Source of the DNA: Hirudo medicinalis
Taxonomy: Eukaryota; Annelida; Clitellata; Hirudinida; Hirudinidae
Assembly (NCBI GenBank): GCA_011800805.1
Contig: MPNW01000287.1
Span: 99,465-163,464, forward strand
Length of the DNA: 64,000 nt
Direction: 5' to 3'
Shown: positions 1-25,957 of the stretch, piece by piece
Layout of the letters: every line of letters starts with the position of its first letter
How positions within the stretch are numbered: position 1 is the first letter of the stretch
Program-made: the position numbers and the translations under genes
The notes under the pieces: generated by a model
Told to the model about the DNA's origin: nothing
The model's input: only the letters and a program-made list of their open reading frames with translations
Database searches by the model: none

Positions 1-50
1 TTTATTAAGTGAATAAATAAGTAGATTCACGTGTCATTAAATTATTTCAG

Positions 51-1684
51 ATGAACTGAAAAGAAGGATGGACTTTGTTTCTTTGTGCCAAAATTCCTCT
101 GATTCTGGCATCAGTGATTCCTCAGTTGAAGGAAATGTATCTCAAAATAGCCTCATAGAAGACAGGAAAACTTGTTTGTGTCTCATATACAATGCTGAGT
201 GAGTGCAATATTATTATTTTTAGTTTACAAATTATTTACATAAATATTTGTGGAGAATTTGTAACAACACATACTTATACCTTACTTCAGTGGTAAGGAT
301 GCTACACGCCACCAGTTAAGAAGTTCAAAGACATCAAACGAGGTACGTATTGTTATTATGCTTTCAGAAATTTTTGGTTTATAATAAATTGCGTTTATCT
401 GCACAATTCGATTACGCATTTCATTAAAATTAGTTATTAAATTATAATTAATACAAAATTAATGGATAAAATAAAGTTTGCTGAACAAGAAAGCAGTCCG
501 CAAATAGTCCCATTTACTTAATTTCATGCACAATTAAATTTACAAAATAAATCATTAACTTAGGTACCGAGGAGATACATGCACTGCTCGTCTCAGATGA
601 CTGTTGCTCACGTCATAAAATTCATCAAATACAAGCTTGCTCTGCCACCCCTCAAGGTTAGGAAAAATATTTGTTAACCATTAGTTATTAATCTTATTAA
701 TATCTAATAATATTTTTAATATTGAGTAAATAATTTATTATTTTTAGGTTCGTGTGTGTCATTCTAAGAAGGAACTTCCAAGTCATTTCACCATGGAAGA
801 CATCAGTCAACTCTACTCCATCAAGCCGGTAGAAAATAAATCATATAATCAAAATATTATTTTCACTTTTGAAATCATTAAGGACTACTTTACGTTATGC
901 TATTTTACTTTGTAAATCTTGAAACATTTATGAATTTATTAAACGCTACATTGTTGTTATGTAATAATTATATTTTCTATTATTAACATCTTGCAATTAT
1001 TTCATTTAATTTAGAACAGAACAATCAAGTTGTACTTCACTTTGTACGACTCTCATGACAAACCACTCAGACTAACGAACCAGCCTCCGGCCTTGAAGCA
1101 AACAGTTCAAATCCAACAAACTAACAACAAAGCCACGACGGATGTTACGTCACTGTCTCCAATAAAGTTGGAGGGACGCGATCTTCCCACTTTTATGAGC
1201 ACACCGGACGTTATAAAAACCACAAAAGACGATCGAGAACGCCTCGAAAAGGTGAGAAAAGAACTCTTTTGTGAGGGAACAGGAAGTTCCGCTAACATGG
1301 ATCTGATCCTGTCGAATCCAATGGCAGCTCTGATGAACAAGACAAACAGTGCACTGGCGGGAGATCTGTTGAATGAGAAACTGAGAGGAACAGATGGTTA
1401 TGGATCGTCTTGTAATTCGAATTCAGAAAAAGTTGTTTGTGATTCAACTTTCAACATCGACGTCACAACAGTTTCTGAACCACACCCACAACAACATCAA
1501 CAACCTATCAGCACAGAGGCATGTTTGAGCAAAGCCCATCCAACATCCTTGAACACCATCAATGAAGTGAAGGCAGTTCCTCCAGCCGAAGATAATTCAA
1601 AATATTTGAGCCAAGTCATCATTATCAAGAAGCGGAAGAATAGCAGCCATTTCGAGGAACCTCAAAGTAAAAGACTTGCCCTCG

Positions 1685-1717
<33 letters not shown>

Positions 1718-1899
1718 GCAAGTGTTCCAATGACGTTCAGCAAACAACGGATGAAGTCAAGCAGGAAGAAAGAGCGGATTCCAGCAACAGATCCAGTGAA
1801 GAGTTGACATTTATTTCCTGTAGCATCACAAAGTCAAGACAAAACCAATCCTACCAGATCAAAGTCGAGCCTCCAGATGAGCAAGAAGAAACTCAATGA
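51..1899 (+). CDS. PCGF: Polycomb group RING finger protein, C-terminal half (RAWUL domain), partial at window start
   Basis: Exons: 51-198, 291-342, 564-656, 748-828, 1015-1899 (stop TGA); all have GT-AG ends and matching phases. The RING-containing N-terminus lies left of the window. The spliced product contains a RAWUL ubiquitin-like fold: a PRRYMHCS strand, MTVAHVIKFIKYKL helix, HFTMEDISQLYSIKP and TIKLYFTLYD, matching the LRCP / MTVxHLxKFLRxKM / YTLMDIAYIY / LPLKYR pattern of PCGF proteins (Bmi1/Psc). In that family RAWUL binds PHC or BCOR-type partners inside PRC1, in the nucleus. The last exon adds about 270 residues of low-complexity tail with a run of ten Asn (AAC repeat, 1687-1716) and three SUMO-consensus sites (IKLE, VKQE, IKVE). 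Assignment to PCGF is firm; which paralogue (Bmi1/Mel18-like or Psc-like) is open because the RING is missing. Confidence 0.8.
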
Positions 1900-2029
1900 T
1901 TCCATGAATGTTTATAAATTCATTTATTTTTTGTTTGTAAAGGATTCAATTTGAAAACACTTCATTTAGTCATTTGAACAACCTGCAACATTTCGTTTTA
2001 TGATTAAAAACATGTTTGTCAGTCATTTC

Positions 2030-2035
2030 AATAAA
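2030..2035 (+). promoter_or_regulatory. poly(A) signal of the PCGF gene
   Basis: A canonical AATAAA lies 131 bases after the stop codon of the PCGF gene and is the first one downstream of it. Confidence 0.6.
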
Positions 2036-2141
2036 TGTTTTAAAATGTGATCGATGGATGGATGGTTGATCGGATGACTAAATAGATGGATCGTGGCTTG
2101 GGAATGTCTTCTGAGTAGAATACAGGTTTTGGAAATGAAAA

Positions 2142-2147
2142 TTTATT
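2142..2147 (-). promoter_or_regulatory. poly(A) signal of the guanylyl cyclase gene
   Basis: Reading the minus strand, AATAAA occurs about 200 bases after the cyclase stop codon. The gene converges on PCGF, and the two 3' ends are separated by only about 100 bases. Confidence 0.45.
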
Positions 2148-2350
2148 CCACTATTCCTTCTAACCAGTACGTTGTTTGTAGGCCTTTGCCCTTCAAGAAT
2201 AATTATTAAATTTTTAAATTGAGAAATTTTCGATTAATTTATCAACCAATACAAATTAATTACTTAAAAGTGGTAATGAAAGTTGTGGTTAATAAATGAA
2301 TTATTAGTCATAAATTTTTAATGGTCATTAATCTCTAAATATATGAAAAT

Positions 2351-16369
<14,019 letters not shown>

Positions 16370-16440
16370 AATTTTGATCTGAAAGACAACATCATGGATA
16401 ATTCCGAGGCAATCATTTCGACCTGACCTTTGAACTGTGG

Positions 16441-16517
16441 TTTTTTATTATTATTATTATTGCTATTGCTAATATTTTTATTATTATTGCTGTTATTATT
16501 ATTAATATTATTATTAC
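16441..16517. repeat. (ATT)n-rich microsatellite upstream of the cyclase
   Basis: Interrupted TTATTATTATT units with GCT insertions, about 70 bases upstream of the cyclase start codon. The plus-strand open frame starting at 16430 runs through this repeat and is not considered a gene. Confidence 0.8.
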
Positions 16518-16519
16518 AG

Positions 16520-19502
16520 TATTACATATCATTATCGTTAATAGGAATGCATTTCGTTTTACTTCTCTCTAGCGACTGTACTATCTCTCCTTTTTTTGTA
16601 AAGAAATGTTATGAAGGACTTGATTTGCAGCTGAAAACAAACGTCGGGCAGGCGGAAGCTTTTATATCATGTTCACACCACACTCATGTGGTCTTGGATC
16701 CATCTGGCAACACGAAGACATGCTGTGGCCATGATGATGACTACGACGACGATGACGATGACGGTGATATATGCGACAGCTATTTGTTTACATTGTTAAT
16801 GAATATTTGTTAAATATTTTGTCAAATCGATCATGCTTGAATAATTAAATGAGAAACTAATTTCATTAGATTATAACCTTAACTTTTTAAATAACTTCAG
16901 CTAATAAAGCCAAAAATTTAATTAAACTAAATGGGAATTTTTTGTCTTCTTGAATAATTGATGAAATTCCAAGCAATGTTTGATTGAAATATAATTTTAA
17001 ACGGGAAAAGTTGCTTTTTCCAGTCTCCTGGATCTTTCAAGCACATTATTCATGTGAAATTTTTGCTAATTTAGTTGTGAATTGCGTATACATTTTCGAA
17101 CGATTAAATTGGTATAGTTTTTGAATTGATTAAAATGATATAGTTATGTTTTAAAGTATTTCAAATATAATTATTATTTAAAGTTGACCTAACGACATGT
17201 TTAGAATTTTATTTGAGATCATAAAAATAATGTAAATTAAAATTGCTAATAATCCAAAGTATGACATCAAATTTGTGCTCGGACAAATGCATTTCTAACA
17301 GTGAATTCATTCAGTGAAATTTTTAATGTGTGAAGCACTATTGCGCTTCTGATTGAATTTAGTTGATAAAACCATTCTTTATAATTTTATGTAAAGTGGA
17401 GTTTTCCCATCTATTTGTAAACATTTTTAAGCAATAAAGACATACTTTTGACGTTACGCTTTTTTTGGTCATTTCAAAAACTTCAAGAAAGCAATTTTTA
17501 ATGAAAATCAAGAAACAAAAACAACAGACAAATCCATCTCCTCAGGCATCTTTGTACTTTAAAGCCCTCAACATTATAGAAGCATCTTCTAAGCATGTCT
17601 CCCACAACTACTTCCTTCATATTTTGTTGATGATACAAAAAGTAAACAACGAATTTTCTTATTAAATTCCTCGAGAAAATTTTGTGGCTTACTTTCTTCA
17701 ATAAAATCCGAATCTCAAATAATATAATATAATAAAATAATGTTAAATTTCAATCAAATAATCATAAATTTATGTGCTTTTGCATTGAATTTAATGCATT
17801 TAATCATAAAACACTTTGCATACGATGGATACATGATGTTTGAAATACATTTTAGCCTCTTAGGCATTCTCTAAATAATATTTCCTTCCAGCATATTTTT
17901 GTTTGAACTCATTTATAAAAATGACTTTGTTTATGTTGATCATTCGTGTATTCCACATTTTCTCTGAAATATTTATTAAAAGACATTGCATACCATCGAT
18001 TCGCAAATCTAAAGATTTATCTTTCAATTTCAGATGTAAACGCAAAAAGTATTAGCTTCCTATTTCGGTGCTTTGTATTTCGTGCAAGGATTTATCTCCC
18101 AGCCATGCAATCTCTTATTAATTTATGCTAAATAATATTAAATAATGTTAAATATTATACAACCATTTAAAACTATTTAAACAGTCAGATATTCGATAAA
18201 CTTCTTTGAAAAATTCCCTCCAATGCTTCCTAAATATGTTTTCCATTTGATAAATTGCAAAGAAACACTTATAAGCGCCTATTTAACATTGTCAGCATTT
18301 TCATTGGTGAAAAAAAGTTATATTAACCTAGTCGTCATATTTATGTCAAATTTTGCATGAAAATAATTAATTAGAGTAAGTTTAATTGAATTATAACGAA
18401 ATTAAATATGATTTAAATGTCGTCATTACTTGGAACACGTATTGTTGGTGAGGAAATACTTAATACTCAGATATTAATATTGAATCAGTTAACCGAGCAT
18501 CCAATATATTTTATCAGTTTTTTTGTCTGCGATACAATGAACAATGTACACAAACAAATAAATAATAAAATACATAAGAAAAATAAAGCAAATGCACTAA
18601 AATTGATGATAAAAGATGCAATCGACCATATGAAATTTCTCTGTTGCAATAAGCGACTCATTTTCAGAGGTTCGTTGTTTCGAATTTCCGGAAAATGTAT
18701 TCCTTGCGGATATTTCTCCTAAGAAAGAAACTTTTTTTTTATTTGTGTTGTCCTCTCAGAACACCGTGAACAGATACAAACAATTAAAATAAACAATTAT
18801 TATTTAATAATATTTATTTTAAGAAAGAGTAACAAATTCATAGTACATTCCACGTCAATCAGAATATTTATTCAAAAATTTTCAACTTCTTGAAATTCAA
18901 CAAGTCCACAATAAATGGCAAACTAATGAAACGTGTAACTTTAAATTTAAGTAAATTTTGTTTTAATTTCGATTTTAAATTTTAATTTTAATTTCGATGA
19001 AAGGAATTAAGATAATGCTTCATGAATCGATTCCATGGCGTGAGAGAAAGCACTCCGAATGTGGTGAACTTCAGTCGGGTTCAAGAAGTTTGACAAAATT
19101 ACAAAACTAATTTTTATTTTAAAAGCTTCCAATACCTTCGGATCAGGTGAAGTCCTTGCTGTCCTGCTATTGCACTTTTTTGCTTTGAGAAACAAACTCT
19201 ACTCCTAATGTACATTCTTCTTAAGAGTTTCTAACATATTACTGATAACGATAGCGGGTCACATTTCATTTGAAATGCATGCAAGTTGTTGCATTGTATG
19301 TTGTATGTATTGTTGATAACAAAGATAAGCTATTATTAAATAGTTAAATTACAACCAATTTTTTAAAATTAATAAATTTATAAATAAATAAAGAATTTGA
19401 ATAGACATATTGTAGGTATATATATATCTTTATATTGTTCTCAAGACAAACGTTTAAACTTGAAATATAATCAGTCTATTTGAAAACAAACTCTATTTCG
19501 CC
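16520..19502. other. intergenic, no supported gene
   Basis: AT-rich spacer between the cyclase start and the 3' end of the next minus-strand gene. It presumably holds the cyclase promoter, but no clear TATA box was found. The longest open frames (for example 18417-18722, about 100 codons) lack recognisable domains, good splice partners or coding-like composition. Confidence 0.5.
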
Positions 19503-21867
19503 TTAGTAAAATTCAAAACTACCATTAACCGTATGAAGAACAGGTGATTTTTTTCCAAAAATATTTGAGGGAAAATGTTTGCAATTTCTACAAAACGACT
19601 CCCCGAAGTTCAAAGAATTCCAGGCAATTCTCAGAACTTCTGAACTTGTCTTCTTCCTCTGCTTCTTCCTCTCCAGGTGCTCTACCACGTTCAAATACTC
19701 TCCCCACGGAGAGGATTCGGTGGCTACTGGAAATTTCTCGTTGTTGTTATGGCTGAGGTTATTGTTGTCTGTGCTGGTTTTGAAAGGAAGGTCCGTGTTC
19801 ATGAAAAACTTAGGAGGCATTTGCAAGAAGTCCTTGACACTTCTGCACGGGGGGATTTCAATGCATCGTGGTGGTGACTCTTTGCTGAAGCTGAGACTGG
19901 AACTCAAAAGGTGATGTAGTCGGTTTTCCAGGGGTACTTCAGGTGATTTGGACATTTCTTCTCCTCCCGTGTATCTCGAAGATTCGAAGATGAAAGGCTT
20001 GCATTCTTTCAAAATGTTTGGAGATGCTTTTTCATCGACATTTTTGTGGCTGGTTGATGGACTTAAACATTCCGAGACAAATCGTTTGACAATTTTGTAG
20101 AAATTCTTCTTTTTGTTCTCGTTGTCGAAACCCAAATCATCCCTTGTTCCTCTTTTGGCGTTTAAGTTCTTGTTGATGTGACCTTTGATTGACATGATTG
20201 AATGTTTTACTTTACCCTGCTGTTTTTGGCTGACAGTTGATGCAATCCTGACATCATCATCATAATCATCATCAGAAAGAAGACCTTTTATCTTTAGCAA
20301 CTCAAGTTCCCTCATCAAACATTCAAGGTCTTTGTCATTTAAGTGTGGATCGCTGCTTTCTGATTTTAAGCTTCTTGTTGGCGATTTCAGCACAGCCTTT
20401 GGAGGAGAAGGCTTTCGATTTGTATATTTATTTGACTTTAAATTGCTTTTACTTGAATAATTTTCCTTTAATTCTTTCTTTACAAGCGAAGGGGGTGTAT
20501 ATAAATGAACGTCATCATCTGAATCCATCCTTCGACCAACGCGGGAGACTTTGCTTCTGGGTTCCTCCAATTTGGCGTTGTGCTTGAAGATTTTATCGTC
20601 AATCGTCTCTTGTTCTGAGGAAATTGGACTGTACAGACGAGTTAGACAGAAACGCTTCTGACAAGCAACTTTCGGCTGCGTCTGCTGCGATGTTGTAGGT
20701 TTGAAGTCGTGCTTGGTCTTTAAGTTATCAAGGTAAATGAGATCTGTCAATTGACCCGCAGAAATCACCATTTTTTTCTCAATCTTGCTGGAATACCTAT
20801 CGTTGAGATGTTTGTGGTCAGCAAGAAATTTGACGTGAGCCTGATCGAACTCTGTCGCTGGCATAACCTGCAAACATTCGTCAGGGTCACAATATTCTAT
20901 CTGCTCCAACAAAGAGCAAATGGCGCAATAGATGATTTCTTCTGTTTTTCCCGATCTTTTAGCAGACGATCTGTTTGATGTGTGGTGATTCAAATCACTT
21001 AGAACGGCGCATCTAGCTGTTTCATAAGGCAACTTTTTTATTACTTTCAAAGATTCTGTTTTCTTTGCTCTCAAATCTTTTATCTGCGATGCCGATTTTC
21101 TTTTCACTTGACTGTTATCGCCTCTTGTGTCTTTAAACAGAGGAATTTTGGAGCTACTTTTTCTTTCTTTCGGAACAACAAAATTTGGAGTTGAATGAGT
21201 TTGCAGCTGCAGGTCATTCTGAGTCAAGCATCCAGTTTTTGATTTATTTTTTTCGAACATTTCGTTGATAAATGAATAATTTTGTTTTCTTATCGGCATT
21301 TTCCTTACCGGTGTCACGGTGGCTGTGGATGAGCCAGCATAGAAATTCTTGTTTGAATTGGAAGAAAAGTTTTTTTCCGCATTGGCAAGTGAATCCTTCG
21401 CCTTTGAATGCAAGGTCGTTATTTTTGTGATTTTCTTTGACTTTGAGAAAAAGGTATTTCTTCTTTTGCGATTTATGGAAGCGTGATTTCTTCCGCTTGA
21501 GCCTGATACTGGTCCGCGAGTTTTGTTTGAAATCAAAGTCTTTGGTGGTGGAATTGCGGTTGGTCGAGGAGCAGTTTGTTCAGCTTTTTTTGGAGGTTCC
21601 TGTTTCGGCTCCTCCACTTTTGGCTTGTACCACGTCTGCATACATCCTGAATTATTCTTAATAACCGTTCTGCAGACATCTTTTTTACCATTCTGAAAGA
21701 AAAAATAATATTTCGCAAAGGCATGCTTATTCTGTGTTTATACTCAAATCGCCATGTACCTTTTTTAATTTGTCAGATTTGCTCAGCCTCCGTTCTCCAC
21801 ACTTTTTGAAAGTTCCGTTTGATTTGTTCAATAAATGCAAGACCTTGGCTGATTTGGAATCACTCAT
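19503..21867 (-). CDS. uncharacterised lysine/serine-rich disordered protein, 765 residues
   Basis: Not recognised. Two exons: 21867-21760 (start ATG, MSDSKSAKV...) and 21692-19503, joined over a 67-base intron with GT-AG ends and phase 0. The second exon is a single open frame of 729 codons in an AT-rich genome, which is strong evidence for a real gene. The protein is basic and rich in Ser, Lys and Asn, with short proline patches (residues about 70-90) and no membrane segment or signal peptide. Two cysteine clusters stand out: YCAICSLLEQIEYC near residues 291-304 and FCRNCKHF close to the C-terminus. An acidic DDDYDDDV stretch lies in the middle. The composition suggests a nuclear or cytoskeletal scaffold, but that is a guess. 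Confidence 0.75.
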
Positions 21868-22525
21868 TCCGAAAGAAATAAACCAATTGAATTTAAAAAA
21901 GTTATGTTTAGGAAATTAGTGACGTCACCTTAAGGATGTTTGTGTGAAAAGCAAATGTAATTGAAATAAATGCTGACCTTAGTAACACAATGCAACCAAC
22001 GACAAGACAAAATAACCTGCTCGATGTAACTCATAATTTTATCAAAGAATCACTTGTCGAAATTTCACTGATCATTTTGAAGCATTTTCTGAGTTCAAAA
22101 TAAAGAGGTTGGTGAAAGGTCGGATGGAACTGGAATCACATGGATTTAGCCATGTGAATGCCATCACCACAAATTTAAAAACTACAGCAATTCATCAAAA
22201 CATAACCAAGTCGACTTCCACCATCAGAAATGTTTTCCAGCCTTGCAATAGCGAATTATAAAAATGGGATGAAGTACCATCGAAATACAGATAAATTATA
22301 GTAATTAAATAAAATTGATTACCCATCATCTGGCATTTGTGACTTAAATTAATTAGAAAACAGCATCTGATGTGACATTTGTGCTCCGATGTGACATTTG
22401 GTCTGGACAGTATTTGACAAAGCATGCCTCGTTAAGATAACGATTTCTTGTACTTTATTACTTTTTGACATTCACTTTTTCAACTTATTGCTGAACAACA
22501 ACAAAATAATAACCTCTCCGTAAAG

Positions 22526-22560
22526 TATAAAAGCGATCGGCCAACAATGATGTTCAGTTG
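22526..22560 (+). promoter_or_regulatory. TATA box and initiator of the small secreted peptide gene
   Basis: TATAAAAG at 22526-22533 is followed about 26 bases later by TTCAGTTG (initiator-like TCAGT, about 22553-22557). The start codon lies about 20 bases further on, giving a very short leader. Spacing and sequences fit a focused metazoan core promoter. Confidence 0.7.
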
Positions 22561-22573
22561 AACGACAGCAAAT

Positions 22574-23324
22574 ATGAGCTCATTCTGGTCTGCCATCGTT
22601 TTCTTCTTTGTTTTGGTCTGCATCAACTTGGGTGAGGTCAAGATTTTTTTGATTGAATTCATGTTTAAGTAAATTGTTTGTGATGGGGCAAAAGATTTTA
22701 ATTGAAAAAGTCACATTGGAAATAAAATAACGTAACGAAAATACTTCAATGAGCATCTAGTTCAAATGAACAATCCATAATCCATAATAATATTCCATGA
22801 ACATTATTTTTAGCTTTAGCAGCACAAGATGGATGCACAAGGGTATGTCTCACAATCATTGGATTTATAGTAAATTCAAGATACAAATAAAAAAGCTATA
22901 CAAAATTTCTGAAGTTAATTTAGTAAATGGTAACAGCCACAACCATTAATCTCTAAATTTATAATGATCATCTTTTATTAGTCATTAAATCATTAAAGAC
23001 ATTTTTTAAACAATAAAATAAATAATACCTTAATTTATTTATGTTACATAATTATTTTTTTTTAATTTTAGGATGAACATTGTCCTCCGAATCATATTTG
23101 CAACTTTGGAGATTGTGGTATGCTATGCTAATAAACAATGAAGACAAATATATTTGAAAAAATTTATAATTCTTGCATCACATAATTAACATTTCATCAA
23201 TGGTTTCTTATGAATTTATTACTTGTTATTTATTTATCGTCTCTTATTACAACCAACATAAGAAAATTGCTATTGTGATATTACTTATAAATATCTATTT
23301 ATTTCAGTCACACATGTGGAATAG
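22574..23324 (+). CDS. short secreted cysteine-rich peptide, about 50 residues
   Basis: Four small exons: 22574-22631, 22814-22842, 23072-23117, 23308-23324 (stop TAG), all with GT-AG introns and consistent phases (1, 0, 1). The first exon encodes a textbook signal peptide (MSSFWSAIVFFFVLVCINLG). Cleavage is likely near GALAA, leaving about 25 residues. The mature part has four cysteines spaced C-x5-C-x5-C-x4-C (CTRDEHC...CNFGDC), a half-EB-module-like pattern seen in many invertebrate secreted proteins. It implies two disulphides and an extracellular role. Candidates are an immune, regulatory or gland product; nothing in the sequence decides. A TATA promoter lies just upstream and a poly(A) signal about 200 bases downstream, so it is a complete gene too short for ordinary ORF searches. 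Confidence 0.72.
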
Positions 23325-23524
23325 GTCCACATCATGTGAAGTTGAAACATTTCAAGATCGGCCGATGATTTTCAGAAATTAAAAACATTTGTCTAATTTA
23401 ATTAAATTCAGTCATTATGATTTAACATCTTGCTAAAATCTCATTTTAAAATGTTGCAAAATTAAAAAAAAATAATTCACCAAAAAGTATGATTTAACAA
23501 AATTTGTTAAAACGGATTTGTGGC

Positions 23525-23549
23525 ACAAATAAAAAGCCATTTTATTTGT
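23525..23549. promoter_or_regulatory. palindromic bidirectional poly(A) signal between convergent genes
   Basis: ACAAATAAAA, a five-base spacer, then TTTTATTTGT: a perfect 10-base inverted repeat. It gives AATAAA on the plus strand (23528-23533) for the peptide gene and AATAAA on the minus strand (23546-23541) for UBE2C. I saw no earlier AATAAA for UBE2C between its stop and this point. Confidence 0.55.
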
Positions 23550-23964
23550 TAAGACTATTGACATCTTGATAAAGAATAAATTCCGACATAAAAGTAGTAA
23601 ATTCGTATCGTGAAGTAGTAAAGTTCGCCGCGCTAAGCCAGAAGTTAGTTCAAAATCTTCAATTGGTAATTAATATTATTAATAACTTAATATCAATTTA
23701 TAGTGGTTTAAGAAGACCAATGTCGTTGTGATAATCCACTCCCGTAATTATATATTATAGAGGTAACACAAACTAACGAGTACAATTTCCACAGGACAGG
23801 TTTCATCATGTTTTGGAATGGTTTCAGCATATTGTATCTCATTACAAATTCAGCGAATCATACAACACAGATTAACTAATTTTAATTCCATTGACATAAC
23901 TGATGCGAGACAACAAATAAGACATCGCATCGTGTATTTCTAAAAAAAATTGTGGATTTGAAAC

Positions 23965-24963
23965 TTAAGATATATTTTGATATTTTGCCAGAAGAACTTT
24001 CTTGTACTCCTCCTGGTTGTCCCAAAGTGATGCAGCTGAGGCATTCAACGGACTGTCATTGTTAGGTTCTGCCAATAAATTATCAACTTGTAATCCTTAA
24101 TCTAATTAAATTCATTTTCAGCGTAAAAGGTCACTAACCTCCCAAAAGACTCTGTATGGACAGGAGAAGTGCCTTCACGTCTAGCGTAGGAGACCAATTG
24201 TCCTTGAGGGTGTCAAGACAAATGTTCCCTGAAGTGTCGACGTTTGGATGGAAGCAGAAGTTGACGAACTTGATCTCCGGTGGTGAGAGAGGATAAGTGG
24301 AAGGAAAAACAATTGAAAGTTTGTACATCAAACCCTCGTAAACCTGGTTAACATGGATTAGTCTTGTCAAGCTTTACCACTGAACCACGGACTGTTTATG
24401 CTTAGATGGAATTTTTTAACTTACAGTCTCAGCTGGACCCTTGATCGTGCCTACCCAGTTGAATATGTCTGCGTCTGGAAAGGCGGAAATTCCGGCAACT
24501 CCAGAAGTCTTGTGGATATTAATTTATTTGCTTAATTAATTTAATACTTGATTTGTGGACAATTACATTATATAATTTTTTAAATTACGTATAAAAAGCG
24601 CATCAAAATTTCTTACCATGAGGGACCTGAGCTCCCTTTGGAGTCTGTGAAAATAAGTTGAAGATCAATAATTTTACTCTTCATTTACATTCATTAATCA
24701 TTCACTTGCACACTTAACAACAAGGTATTTTTAAGTCTTAAAAAAATGAATTTTGAAATATGTAATTAAAACGATTGACACCGATAAAATTATTATTGAG
24801 CCATTAGTACATTATTTGCGGACATTCACAAAATTGACTTCCAATCGTCATTTCAATGCATTCAATCAAATGTTTCACAGATTTAGATTCAAACGAAAAC
24901 ACGACAACATTAAATGACTGGAACAAACCTGTTAGCAATAGAATGACCATTGACTCCCGACAT
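23965..24963 (-). CDS. UBE2C: ubiquitin-conjugating enzyme E2 C
   Basis: Exons (minus order): 24963-24929, 24644-24617, 24508-24425, 24343-24139, 24068-23965; phases agree and give 151 residues. It takes ubiquitin from E1 and, with the anaphase-promoting complex, primes cyclin B and securin chains to drive mitotic exit. Features: [11 protein letters not shown] helix, [47 protein letters not shown] with the HPN motif and catalytic Cys (NICLD), and [18 protein letters not shown], all closely matching animal UBE2C rather than other E2s. The N-terminal extension before the first helix is about 12 residues, shorter than the roughly 30 of human UBE2C. The start MSGVNGHS is set by the first exon and is convincing. 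It shares a 3' spacer with the secreted peptide gene. Confidence 0.93.
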
Positions 24964-25692
24964 TCTCAAACTCCGAAAATTTCAAATGTTTTGAACGAAA
25001 TTAGGTTTTTGCAAGCACTTCATCAACTGGACACCATGCTGTTTACATTGCGCTCATGTTTACACAATTTAAAAACCCCACATTTTAAACTTTTAAAAAT
25101 ACTTCTCAATTGTGAATATTTTAGTTTTTAATGGAATTAGTCAAAAAAAAATTTAAACTTAAGTGAATTTTTCTTCGCTTGACTATGAATTTGTGTTTAT
25201 ATCTAATTTATATTATTATATATATTTTACTCATTTAAAATTTAAAATATCTAAAAAGAATATATATCGTCGCATATCAAACAGTTTACTAGTTGATGAT
25301 GTACATTTTTAAGCGTATACATTTGGCCTTATAAACGGGGGATACATGTGCTATTTACATTTTATTAGCATCTTATTTCGAAATGTTTAAACGCTTAAAA
25401 TTGTAATTTATCAACTTTACATCATTTAAAATTTGTATCGTAACATTCTGAAAACATTTTGTTCATCTTACTATTTGTAATTCTCTGCTAAAACATTTTT
25501 CTCGACATCTTTATTTTACAAAGTTATTACCTCCAAACTGTCATTCATGTTCATAAAATAAAGTTTTATTTATTTTATAAATAATTCAGACATGATTGGC
25601 AGTCATTTTACAAGCGTTTTCTTGGCTCCAAATAAAAGTTCATTTAGTTATTAAATATGTTTTCAGATATTAACTGAACACAGGGAGTTATT

Positions 25693-25957
25693 ATGCAATC
25701 CGATGGTGGTAATATTTCTGCAGCGATGGCTATTGCTAAGGCAACGGTGTCGTCACTAAACAACGAATTTAGCTTGCCTGATATTAAAAAAAAAAAACCC
25801 GAAGAAATAACGACTGTTGCATCTGCCGCCGTTATGGTCTTCATTTCCGATGCAACTGTTAATTGAAGGATCGGGGATTCCGGATGTTTGTGACGGCGCA
25901 GTTGCAGAGCACAGGAAACTGAAGACCTTGATCGACAAGGCATACGAGACGTGATTG
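25693..25957 (+). pseudogene. coding-like segment with a frameshift, unknown origin
   Basis: From 25693 a frame reads MQSDGGNISAAMAIAKATV and runs about 57 codons to a stop near 25865. A second frame, offset by one base, continues at about 25868 with SGIPDVCDGAVAEHRKLKTL and ends at 25957. Composition is less AT-rich than the flanks and amino-acid usage is protein-like in both pieces. This looks like a decayed gene or retroelement fragment, but the family is not recognised. Two exons of a functional gene cannot be excluded; no good splice pair was seen. Confidence 0.3.

Noticed and set aside
16430..16813. 127-codon plus-strand frame with a Leu-rich start resembling a signal peptide
   Set aside because: The Leu run comes from an (ATT)-type microsatellite; the rest has no family resemblance, and the region is just upstream of the cyclase.
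18417..18722. 101-codon plus-strand frame
   Set aside because: AT-rich composition like the spacer, no domain, no start context or splice support.
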